Origin: Lachnospiraceae bacterium
GTDB lineage: Bacteria > Bacillota > Clostridia > Lachnospirales > Lachnospiraceae
Direction: 5' to 3'
Assembly (NCBI GenBank): GCA_021200995.1
Contig: JAJQFS010000084.1
Span: 1-42,464, forward strand
Length of the DNA stretch: 42,464 bases
Shown: in pieces, positions 26,388 to 34,900 of the stretch
Position numbering within the stretch: the stretch's first letter is position 1
How the letters are laid out: every line of letters begins with the position of its first letter
Program-made: the position numbers and the translations under genes
The notes under the pieces: model-generated
The model's database searches: none
Told to the model about the DNA's origin: nothing
What the model saw: only the letters and a program-made list of their open reading frames with translations

Positions 26388-27896
26388 TTATTCTCTGTGT
26401 CCGCCGATCTGGGCGTTGCGCTCCCGGCCGGTCGCGCCTTCTTCTAAATTCATTCCTTTTAAAATGGCGTTTTTGCCGAATTTTTTCTGGATTTCCAGGA
26501 TGGCTTTCTGGCCGCGCTTTTCTTTTTCCAGCGCGGCCTGTTTTTCGCTGCGCGTCTGGGAGACTGCGTCATAATCTGTAAAAAGGGAAAGCTGCTCTGG
26601 CTCCGGCGGTTTCACCATGGTTTCGGGGATGACATGGTTTGCAACGACATACATGCGTCTGACCAGCAGCTTCCGGTTTACGATACGGTCAAAGAGCTCC
26701 ATGGCCGCGTCGGTCATCATCCGGCTGGAGGCCGTCTGCATTTCCAGGTTGATGGAGCCGTGTGCCTGCTTCGGAACCTGACGTCCGTAGTGGTCAGTGG
26801 TGACCTCGCCGTGGTAGACCTTTCTCCTGTCAGGGTCGGACAAATTCTCCACATCATAGCCGATGGTCAGCACGATCTGGTCGGTGACAAGACCCTTATC
26901 CACCAGGTCGAGAGAAAGTGCGTCGGTCATCTCCCGGACAACGAGGCGTGCTTTCTCAAAAGGGTAGGGGGACTGCAGGACCTGGCCGGAGCTGATACTG
27001 TTATTCTCCGGCTTGTAGGCTTTAATATCGGAAATCCGGCAGGGCTCGTATCCCCAGGCATGGTCGATCAGCAGTTCAGCGTTGACGCCAAATTCTTTGT
27101 AAAGCCGGTTCTGACCAACCTGATCGAGACTATAGCGCGCAATATCGCCCATAGTGTACAGACCGAGCTTTTGCAGCCGCACAGCATAACCACGGCCGAC
27201 GCGCCAGAAATCCGTGAGCGGCTCGTGCGTCCACAGCTTTTCCCGATAGCTCATCTCATCCAGCTCGGCAATTCGCACGCCGTCTGAATCGGCCGGCATA
27301 TGCTTGGCGACGATGTCCATGGCGATCTTACAGAGGTAGAGATTGGTGCCGATGCCGGCGGTAGCGGTGATGCCTGTTTCCTTTAAGACGTCCCGTATCA
27401 TCTTCATCGCCAGTTCGTGTGGGGTAAGGCGATAGGTATCCAGATAATCTGTCACATCCAGAAAGACTTCGTCAATGCTGTAAACGTGAACATCCTCCGG
27501 TGCGATATAGCGCAGGTAAATCTGGTAGATTTCCGTGCTGCGTTTGATATAATGCGCCATCTGCGGCGTGGCGACAATATAATCGAGCGCCAGTGAAGGG
27601 TTTTCCTGCAGCTCATGGATGTTTGATGAGCTTCCGGTGAAGGCATGGCCGGGAGCTTTTTTCAGCCTGTCGGCGTTGACCTCTTTCACACGCTGCACGA
27701 CTTCAAAAAGGCGGGCTCTGCCAGAGATGCCGCAGGATTTTAAGGAGGGGGAGACTGCCAGACAGATGGTTTTCTCCGTGCGGCTTTTGTCTGCCACGAC
27801 CAGGTTGGTGGTCAGTGGATCCAGGCCGCGCTCCGCGCATTCCACAGAGGCGTAGAAGGATTTTAAATCGATAGCGATATAAGAGCGGTCAGCCAA
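26388..27896 (-). CDS. Y-family DNA polymerase (UvrX/UmuC-like)
   Basis: The 502-residue translesion polymerase begins with the catalytic aspartate motif AIDLKSFYASVE (D10) and carries the second catalytic pair in VYSIDEVFLDV. HhH DNA-binding and little-finger domains follow. The tail has a sliding-clamp motif QLSLF (about residue 433) and a conserved end IQKKFGKNAILKGMNLEEGATGRERNAQIGGH (given in part). A TTG start at 27896 is preferred because AAAGGAG lies eight bases upstream; the ATG at 27953 would translate a hairpin. A LexA-controlled promoter precedes it. Confidence 0.88.
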   Translation of the reverse strand: MADRSYIAIDLKSFYASVECAERGLDPLTTNLVVADKSRTEKTICLAVSPSLKSCGISGRARLFEVVQRVKEVNADRLKKAPGHAFTGSSSNIHELQENPSLALDYIVATPQMAHYIKRSTEIYQIYLRYIAPEDVHVYSIDEVFLDVTDYLDTYRLTPHELAMKMIRDVLKETGITATAGIGTNLYLCKIAMDIVAKHMPADSDGVRIAELDEMSYREKLWTHEPLTDFWRVGRGYAVRLQKLGLYTMGDIARYSLDQVGQNRLYKEFGVNAELLIDHAWGYEPCRISDIKAYKPENNSISSGQVLQSPYPFEKARLVVREMTDALSLDLVDKGLVTDQIVLTIGYDVENLSDPDRRKVYHGEVTTDHYGRQVPKQAHGSINLEMQTASSRMMTDAAMELFDRIVNRKLLVRRMYVVANHVIPETMVKPPEPEQLSLFTDYDAVSQTRSEKQAALEKEKRGQKAILEIQKKFGKNAILKGMNLEEGATGRERNAQIGGHRE

Positions 27897-27911
27897 AATA
27901 TTTTCTCCTTT

Positions 27912-27950
27912 CCTGACAGAGAGGCCTGAACAGATATTCTCTCTGTCAGG
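27912..27950. repeat. Perfect 12-bp hairpin in the polymerase mRNA leader
   Basis: CCTGACAGAGAG (27912-27923) and CTCTCTGTCAGG (27939-27950) enclose 15 bases. In the mRNA the stem ends directly beside the AAAGGAG ribosome site. The loop carries GAACAGATATTC, a one-mismatch SOS-like core. Confidence 0.75.
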
Positions 27951-27991
27951 CATGTTGTCCGCTTTTCGTCTTCAGCCAATGAAGGGAAAAG

Positions 27992-28005
27992 CAAACATAT
28001 GTTCT
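27992..28005. promoter_or_regulatory. LexA (SOS) site of the polymerase operon
   Basis: CAAACATATGTTCT matches CGAACATATGTTCG at 12 of 14 positions. It covers the expected transcription start of the minus-strand promoter at 28012-28040. Confidence 0.78.
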
Positions 28006-28011
28006 TTGCGT

Positions 28012-28040
28012 ATTCTATCACAATAGCCTGATTTTGAAAA
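28012..28040 (-). promoter_or_regulatory. Promoter of the Y-polymerase/YolD-like operon
   Basis: On the minus strand: TTTTCA (28040-28035), 17-base spacer, TAGAAT (28017-28012), with the LexA site just downstream. Confidence 0.7.
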
Positions 28041-28078
28041 CAGAAAAATAAGAAAACCTAAAACATTTTTGAAATCAA

Positions 28079-28107
28079 TTGAGATTTTCCCCATGAAGGT
28101 TTATAAT
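28079..28107 (+). promoter_or_regulatory. ktrB-type gene promoter
   Basis: TTGAGA (28079-28084), 17-base spacer, TATAAT (28102-28107). It lies downstream of the possible ATG at 28093's predecessor codons, so it supports the later GTG start. Confidence 0.85.
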
Positions 28108-28149
28108 CTTAACTATGCATTTCAAATAACAGATCAAAGGAGCCTGTCC

Positions 28150-29532
28150 GTGACGCCTGAAAATGACCTTGGATTGTTGGAAAAACTGAAACAAAAACGT
28201 CTGTCAGATTATTTTTCCAGAACACAGATGATTATGGTGGGCTTCCTTCTCATTATCTTTTTTGGCGCCTGTCTTCTGATGCTGCCGTTTGCCTCAAAAG
28301 CGGGAGAGGAGACAACCTTTCTGGGCGCGCTTTTCACCTCTGTTTCCGCGACCTGTGTGACCGGACTGGTGGTTTATGATACGTTCACCCACTGGACAGT
28401 ATTCGGGCAGCTGGTTTTACTGACGGAGATTCAGATCGGCGGTCTTGGCTTTATCACCATCGGCACATTCGCCATGCTCTTATTAAAAAAGAAAATCGGT
28501 CTTGCGGGCCGTGAACTGATTCACGAGAGCCTGAACACTCTTCAACTGCATGGAAGCGTGAAACTGGTGAAACGGATTTTAACCGGTACGCTGTTGTTTG
28601 AAGGGACAGGGGCCTTTTTATTATCATGTCGTTTTGTGCCGCAGATGGGCCTTGGCAAGGGAATTTATTATGGAGTTTTTCACGCGGTGTCGGCCTTCTG
28701 CAACGCGGGTTTTGACCTGATGGGGTATCAGGAAGCGTATTCATCCTTCACAGCTTATGCTTCAGACCCGCTTGTGGTACTGGTGCTGTGCGCTCTCATT
28801 CTCATCGGCGGGATTGGCTTTCTGGTGTGGGAAGATATTCTGGAAAACCGCCTGTGCTGGAAGCGATATCGTGTGCAGACCAAGGTGGTCCTCACAGCCA
28901 CATTGGTGCTGGTAGTCGGCGGGACGGCGCTCTTCTGGATCAGCGAGGGGCAGAATCTGTTCGCGGACATGAAACCGGGAGAGAAATTCCTGGCAGCGCT
29001 CTTCAGTGCTGTGACGCCCAGAACAGCCGGTTTCAATACGGTGGATACGGCTGCCCTGACCAACGGCAGCAAGGTGCTGACTATGATTCTCATGTTTATT
29101 GGCGGCTGCCCCGGCTCGACTGCCGGCGGCATTAAGACGACTACGGTGGTGGTCATTATCCTCTATATTGGTTCGTATCTCTTACATACTGAGGATTGCG
29201 TGGCCTTCAAACGCAGGCTGAATCCGGATGCGATCAAGCGGGCCAGCGTGGTTTTCTTCATTAATTTTACACTGGCGATGACGGCTGTATTGATTCTTCT
29301 GATTGGTCAGGACCTGCCTCTGGCGGACACTCTGTTCGAGGCTTTCTCTGCCATCGGCACGGTTGGCATGTCCACCGGTGTGACGAGGGATCTGAATTCA
29401 TTGTCCAGAATTGGCATCATGCTGTTAATGTTTTTAGGCAGAGTGGGCAGCCTTTCCTTCGCCATGTCATTTACAGAAAAAAGAAGATCCTCCGGTATTA
29501 GATATCCGGAGGAAGAGATTACGGTCGGATAA
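28150..29532 (+). CDS. Potassium uptake channel subunit, KtrB/TrkH family
   Basis: The 460-residue membrane protein imports potassium with a cytoplasmic RCK partner. Four pore-loop repeats are visible: SATCVTGLVV, SAFCNAGFDL, TPRTAGFNTV and GTVGMSTGV, each with the filter glycine. GTG at 28150 follows AAAGGAG by seven bases; earlier in-frame starts overlap the promoter. The RCK partner gene lies 172 bases downstream. Length and loops fit KtrB more than the longer TrkH. Confidence 0.9.
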   Translation: MTPENDLGLLEKLKQKRLSDYFSRTQMIMVGFLLIIFFGACLLMLPFASKAGEETTFLGALFTSVSATCVTGLVVYDTFTHWTVFGQLVLLTEIQIGGLGFITIGTFAMLLLKKKIGLAGRELIHESLNTLQLHGSVKLVKRILTGTLLFEGTGAFLLSCRFVPQMGLGKGIYYGVFHAVSAFCNAGFDLMGYQEAYSSFTAYASDPLVVLVLCALILIGGIGFLVWEDILENRLCWKRYRVQTKVVLTATLVLVVGGTALFWISEGQNLFADMKPGEKFLAALFSAVTPRTAGFNTVDTAALTNGSKVLTMILMFIGGCPGSTAGGIKTTTVVVIILYIGSYLLHTEDCVAFKRRLNPDAIKRASVVFFINFTLAMTAVLILLIGQDLPLADTLFEAFSAIGTVGMSTGVTRDLNSLSRIGIMLLMFLGRVGSLSFAMSFTEKRRSSGIRYPEEEITVG

Positions 29533-29704
29533 CCGCGCTGCTAAGATTCAAAATAGTAAAAGGTGAGAGTATGCGACATTTTTTTGCGTTTTCAATCAAT
29601 ATGCGTGAGAAACGGTAAAAACGGGAATAGAAGCCCTGGAAATCGGGGAGAAAGGAAGTAATTCGATCATCAGCTTATAATGATTGGATTATAATGAAGG
29701 TACC

Positions 29705-30358
29705 ATGAAGTCTATTTTAATTATCGGATTGGGAAATTACGGTCATTATCTCTGCCGTGACCTCGCAAATCTGAAAAATGAGATTATGATTATCGACAAG
29801 GATGAGACAGCATTGGAAGATCTTCTTGATGTAGCGACCAGCAGCCTGATTGCGGACTGCACGCGGGAGAGCGTCCTGAAACGGATCGGCGTCTCCAATT
29901 TTGACCTCTGCTTCGTTTGCATCAGCGGAAACTTCCAGAACAGCCTGGAAATCACCAGTCTTTTAAAGGATCTGGGCGCGAAGTACGTGATCAGTCAGGT
30001 CAGCAACGAAGTCCACGCCAAATTCCTTTTGCGTAACGGTGCTGACGAGGTCATTTTACCGAATAAGGACTCTGCCATTCGCGCGGCTGTGAAATATAAT
30101 AACGATCATATTTTCGATTATATTGACCTGCGCGGCGGCTATTCCATATATGAAATCACTCCGCTGAAGGAGTGGGTGGGCAAGAGCATTCTGGATTCGG
30201 ATATCCGCGCCCGCTATGATGTTTATATTATCGCTATTACATCGCCGGATCAGAGCACTAATTATATGCCGAACCCGCAGACTGTCATCAACGCAGAGGA
30301 TCACCTGCTGGTTCTGGCGCATGAATCAAAGATGAATCAGCTGATTAAAAAATTGTGA
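29705..30358 (+). CDS. KtrA/TrkA-type RCK potassium uptake regulator
   Basis: The 217-residue cytoplasmic protein has the RCK_N Rossmann fold (SILIIGLGNYGHYLC near the start, IIDKDE as the acidic strand end) and a C-terminal RCK_C domain from about residue 135 (YEITPLKEWVGKSI). It gates the KtrB channel in response to nucleotides. ATG at 29705 gives the standard N-terminus; its ribosome site (GAAGG) is close and weak. The 172-base gap from ktrB holds no riboswitch I recognise. Its stop codon lies inside the outer stem of nested-palindrome element 2. Confidence 0.9.
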   Translation: MKSILIIGLGNYGHYLCRDLANLKNEIMIIDKDETALEDLLDVATSSLIADCTRESVLKRIGVSNFDLCFVCISGNFQNSLEITSLLKDLGAKYVISQVSNEVHAKFLLRNGADEVILPNKDSAIRAAVKYNNDHIFDYIDLRGGYSIYEITPLKEWVGKSILDSDIRARYDVYIIAITSPDQSTNYMPNPQTVINAEDHLLVLAHESKMNQLIKKL

Positions 30359-30513
30359 TACAATGAGCGCAAGCGAGCCCGAGGGAGCGTGCTCACTCGC
30401 GGCGAACGGCGAATTGGATCATGAGCGTCCTTTGCTCATGATATAATGAGCGGATTTCGAATGGTGTTAGGATTTTGTGAGCGTTGTATGCGAAGAAATC
30501 CGTGTATCACAAT
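30352..30513. repeat. Nested-palindrome element 2 (multi-arm inverted-repeat structure)
   Basis: An outer perfect 11-bp repeat, ATTGTGATACA (30352-30362) / TGTATCACAAT (30503-30513), encloses three arms. Arm 1 is GC-rich and weaker (GCGAG 30373-30377 / CTCGC 30396-30400). Arm 2 is ATCATGAGC (30418-30426) / GCTCATGAT (30434-30442), nine bp perfect. Arm 3 is CGGATTTC (30451-30458) / GAAATCCG (30495-30502), eight bp perfect and abutting the outer stem. ATGAGCG occurs three times inside (30363, 30421, 30446). Confidence 0.75.
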
Positions 30514-30573
30514 GAAATATAGACTAAGGGACTCATAAACGGACATTTGGAAAACGGAAGGAGAAAGGATTTT

Positions 30574-31614
30574 ATGGAATTAAGGGGTACAACCGTCACA
30601 CTGGGCAGCACTGGCATCACGGTACAGAAAAACAGCTTCGGCGCGCTGCCGATCCAGCGCATTCCGCAGGCGGACGCGGTCGCCATGATACGCAGGGCGT
30701 ATGAGGCGGGCATCAATTTTTACGATACTGCCAGAGCATACTCTGATTCGGAGAAAAAGCTGGGTGAGGCGCTTGCCGGCATCAGGGACGATGTCTATAT
30801 TGCGACCAAGACGACGGCGAAGACAGGAGATCAATTATGGAAAGATCTTGAGACCAGCCTTGAGACGCTTGGCACAGATCACATCGATATCTACCAGTTC
30901 CATAATCCTGCATTCTGCCCGAAACCGGGACAGGAGAATGGCCTGTATGACGCGGCACTGGAAGCAAAACGACAGGGGAAAATCCGCCATATCGGGATCA
31001 CTAATCACCGCCTGAACGTAGCGAAAGAAGCCATCTTGAGCGGCCTTTATGAAACGCTCCAGTTCCCATTCTGCTATCTGGCCACGGACGCGGACATTGA
31101 GCTTGTAAATTTATGTCAGGAACATAACATGGGATTTATCGCTATGAAATCCCTCTCCGGCGGCCTGATTACGGACTCCGCCGCTGCTTATGCCTTTGCC
31201 GCGCAGTATGATAATGTCGTTCCCATCTGGGGCGTTCAGCGTATGAACGAGCTGGAAGAGTTTATTTCCTACATAGATAATCCGCCGGCCATGACAGACA
31301 GAATTCGCGCTTTGATTGAGAAAGACAGACAGGAGCTCTCCGGAGAATTCTGCCGCGGCTGCGGCTACTGCATGCCCTGTCCTGTCGGCATCGAGATCAA
31401 TAACTGCGCCCGCATGAGCCTTCTCCTTCGCCGTTCTCCCTCCCAGGGACACTTAACCCCTGAGGCCCAGGCCAAAATGATGCGCATTGAGGACTGCCTG
31501 CACTGCAATCAGTGCAAATCCAGATGCCCTTACGGCCTGGACACACCGACCCTCCTTGCCAAAAATCTGGAGGACTACAAGCGTGTGCTGGCAGGTGAGG
31601 TTACCGTACAGTAA
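30574..31614 (+). CDS. Aldo/keto reductase with C-terminal 4Fe-4S ferredoxin domain
   Basis: The 346-residue protein has an aldo/keto reductase barrel with the catalytic D and Y in NFYDTARAYSDSEKKLG, K in IATKTTAK and H in IYQFHNPAF. A ferredoxin-like tail carries two cysteine sets, CRGCGYCMPCPVG and CLHCNQCKSRCPY. Fused forms are common in anaerobes, but their substrates are mostly unknown. ATG at 30574 has GGAAGGAG ten bases upstream. The gene is flanked by nested-palindrome elements 2 and 3. Confidence 0.88.
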   Translation: MELRGTTVTLGSTGITVQKNSFGALPIQRIPQADAVAMIRRAYEAGINFYDTARAYSDSEKKLGEALAGIRDDVYIATKTTAKTGDQLWKDLETSLETLGTDHIDIYQFHNPAFCPKPGQENGLYDAALEAKRQGKIRHIGITNHRLNVAKEAILSGLYETLQFPFCYLATDADIELVNLCQEHNMGFIAMKSLSGGLITDSAAAYAFAAQYDNVVPIWGVQRMNELEEFISYIDNPPAMTDRIRALIEKDRQELSGEFCRGCGYCMPCPVGIEINNCARMSLLLRRSPSQGHLTPEAQAKMMRIEDCLHCNQCKSRCPYGLDTPTLLAKNLEDYKRVLAGEVTVQ

Positions 31615-31686
31615 ATGTGTAATGCGTGTAAAAAGGATATAAGCAGATACTTGTGCAAAACATAACTTTTGCTTTCAGTAAACATT

Positions 31687-31913
31687 GCAGAACAGAGCGA
31701 GGCCACATATAAACTGCTGAACGATTTTTCGTGCCATGGAGATGAGACAATTGTTAATCGTGGAAGCCTATGCTGAACACGATTGACACGCTTATTGGCT
31801 CATCGGAGTGCTTTGCACAAGGCATAAGTTCGACTACGGAAATCATAGATTTCCTGTCTCACTTAGGCACGTATGAGAGAAGCAGTTTATATGTGGCCTC
31901 GCGACCTGTTTGC
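31687..31913. repeat. Nested-palindrome element 3 (multi-arm inverted-repeat structure)
   Basis: Two 22-base arms at 31697-31718 and 31881-31902 are perfect reverse complements, with outward pairing from 31687 to 31913. Inward, after an internal loop, CGTGCC (31730-31735) pairs GGCACG (31866-31871) and TGAGACA (31743-31749) pairs TGTCTCA (31855-31861). The core carries arms AATCGTG/CACGATT (31756-31784), CTTAT/ATAAG (31791-31828) with GTGC/GCAC inside, and GGAAAT/ATTTCC (31838-31854). It fills most of the 305-base gap between the converging reductase and activase genes, which has no other gene. Confidence 0.85.
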
Positions 31914-31919
31914 AAATAC

Positions 31920-34900
31920 TTATTGCCCCAGCTTCTTAAACGCCGTCGACAGCATCAGCTTGATTCTATTGAGCTGATTCACCTCCGAAGCCCCCGGGTC
32001 ATAATCAATCGCTACAATATTCGACTCCGGGAAATGCTTGCGCAGCGTCTTAATCACACCCTTGCCCACTACATGATTCGGCAGACAGGCGAATGGCTGC
32101 GTGCAGACAATATTCGTCACTCCGCTGTGGATTAGCTCCACCATCTCACCGGTCAGAAACCATCCTTCACCAGTCTGGTTGCCGATCGACACATACGGCT
32201 TCGCGTACTCCACCAGATCATAAATATTGGCCTGTGGGGTGAAATGCTCGCTCTTTTCAAGCGCGCTTCTGGCAGCGCCTCTGAAACGCTCCACAGCCCA
32301 GATGCCCAGCCTGGCAACCTGAGAAGCCCGTTTGCTGGTTCCCAGATTTTCCGCTTTGTAGATCTGATTATAGAAGCAGTAGAGAATAAAATCAATCAGA
32401 TCCGGCATCACAGCCTCGGCGCCTTCCTGCTCTAAGAGATCGACCAGGTGGTTGTTGCCGGTGGGAGAGAACTTCACCAGAATCTCGCCCACGATTCCGA
32501 CTCTCGGTTTTTGGATATCCCGGATGGGCAGGTGGTCGAAGTCCTCAATGATTTCCCGGCACATTTTCCGGAAGGTGAAATAATTGACATGATCTCCGCC
32601 AAGGAACTCTTTACATTTCTCTTCCCACTTCTCATGTAGGGCATTCGCGCTTCCGGGCACCTCTTCATAAGGACGCATCCGATACAGACAGCGCATGAAA
32701 ATATCGCCGAAGACCGCCCCCATGACTAGCCGCAGCGCAAGACCAACGCTGATTTTAAAGCCGGGATTGGTCTCCATGCCGTTTAAATTCAGGGAAATTA
32801 CGGGAATCTGCGGCATTCCGGCCTTTTCTAAGGCCCTGCGGATAAAGCCCACATAGTTTGTGGCGCGGCATCCGCCGCCGGTCTGCGTCATGATGACGGC
32901 AACCTTATTTAAATCATAATCACCGGACAGCAGTGCTTCCATTACCTGACCGACGACCAGCAGCGAAGGATAGCAGGCGTCGTTATTGACATATTTCAGA
33001 CCCACATCTACAGAATGTTTATTGTCATTCTGCAGGACATGGACATTGTAGCCGCACTTTTTCATGGCTGTTTCCAGCATGTTGAAGTGAATAGGCGACA
33101 TCTGCGGGCAGAGGATGGTATAGTTGTCCTTCATTTCCTCCGTAAATACCGCGCGGTTGTAGGCGCTGGAATGGATTTCGCGCTGCTTCTTTTCCTGCTC
33201 GCGCACACGGATGGCGGAGAGCAGAGAGCGGATGCGGATCCTGGCGGCGCCCAGGTTATTGACCTCGTCGATCTTTAAACAGGTGTAAATCTTATCGGAG
33301 CCGGTCAGAATGTCGGAAACCTGATCCGTGGTGACCGCGTCCAGGCCACAGCCGAAGCTGTTTAATTGAATCAGGTCGAGCTGATCGGTCTTTTTCACAA
33401 ACTGGGCGGCGCGGTAGAGGCGGCTGTGGTACATCCACTGGTCGGAGACGATTAACGGCCGCTCGGGGCTTGCCAGGTGGGAGACAGAATCCTCCGTCAG
33501 CACAGCGATATCGTAGGAGGTAATCATCTCCGGAATGCCGTGGTTGATCTCCGGGTCGATGTGGTAGGGACGGCCGGCCAGCACGATACCGCGTTTGCCT
33601 GTCTTCGCCAGGTAAGCCAGGGCTTCTTCGCCCTTGTCCTCCATATCTTTTCTCGCGTGCGCCAATTCCTCCCAGGCGGCTTCGCAGGCGGAGCGGATTT
33701 CCTCCTTCGGAATTTCCGTAAATTCTTTCTCCAGCTGCTGACTGATGGTGTCAACAGAAAGGAAACTCATGAAGGGATTACGGAAGCGAACCGTTCCGTC
33801 GGTGATTCCCTCCATGTTATTTTTAATATTTTCACTGTAGGAGGTGACGATGGGGCAGTTGTAGTGGTTGCCCGCGTCCTCCGTTTCGTTGCGCTCGTAG
33901 AACAGCGCCGGGTAGAAGATAAAGTCCACGCCCTTCTCAATCAGCCACTTCACATGACCGTGCGCCAGCTTCGCCGGGTAGCATTCGGACTCCGAAGGGA
34001 TCGATTCGATGCCCAGCTCATAAATCTGGTGCGTGGAGAGCGGGCTTAGAACCACGCGGTATCCCAGTTTGGTAAAAAAGGTAAACCAGAAGGGGTAGTT
34101 CTCATACATATTGAGAACTCTGGGGATACCGACGGTGCCTCTGGTGGCAGTCACTTCATCCAGCGGTTCATAGTCAAAGATTCTATGCAGTTTATATTCA
34201 AATAAATTCGGCACGTCGCTGTGCTTTTTCGCCAGCCCTAAGCCACGCTCGCAGCGGTTGCCGCTGACATACTGCCTGCCGCCGCTGAAACGGTTGATGG
34301 TCAGGCGGCAGTTGTTGGTGCAGCCGCGGCACTTGGCCATGGATGTTGTGTACTGCAGCGCCTGTATCTGCTCTAAGGAGAGCATGGTGGTGGGCTCCGG
34401 ATTCACATGGTACTGTTCCCGCGCGATCAAAGCCGCACCGAAAGCGCCCATGATGCCGGCGATGTCCGGGCGGATGGCTTCGCAGCCGGCGACCTTCTCA
34501 AAGCTACGCAGAACAGCGTTATTGTAAAAGGTACCGCCCTGAACGACGATATTTTTGCCCATGGCGGTGGCATCGGCGACCTTCATGACCTTGTACAGGG
34601 CGTTTTTGATGACAGAGTAGGCAAGGCCCGCGGAGATGTCCGCGACGCTCGCACCTTCCTTCTGCGCCTGTTTCACCTTGGAATTCATGAAAACGGTGCA
34701 GCGGGTGCCCAGGTCGATCGGGTGCTCTGCAAATAAAGCCTCCGAGGCAAAGTCCTGCACAGAATAGTTTAAAGACTTCGCGAAGGTCTCAATAAAGGAA
34801 CCACAGCCGGAGGAGCAGGCCTCGTTTAACTGGACGCTGTCCACGGCGTGATTTTTGATGCGGATGTATTTCATGTCCTGGCCGCCGATGTCCAGGATGC

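Noticed and set aside
26634-27287. Plus-strand ORF of 217 codons
   Set aside because: It is antisense to the Y-family polymerase catalytic region and has no recognisable motif.
29533-29704. Possible c-di-AMP riboswitch between the Ktr/Trk genes
   Set aside because: Such riboswitches often precede potassium transporter genes, but the conserved core sequences of the ydaO type are not present; two TATAAT strings near 29676 and 29690 have no matching -35.
31770-32135. Plus-strand ORF of 121 codons within nested element 3 and the activase 3' end
   Set aside because: It runs antisense into the activase gene, has no good ribosome site and is composed of the palindrome arms.
33477-34049. Plus-strand ORF of 190 codons
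   Set aside because: It is a shadow of the activase gene, in which third-position GC keeps the opposite frame open.
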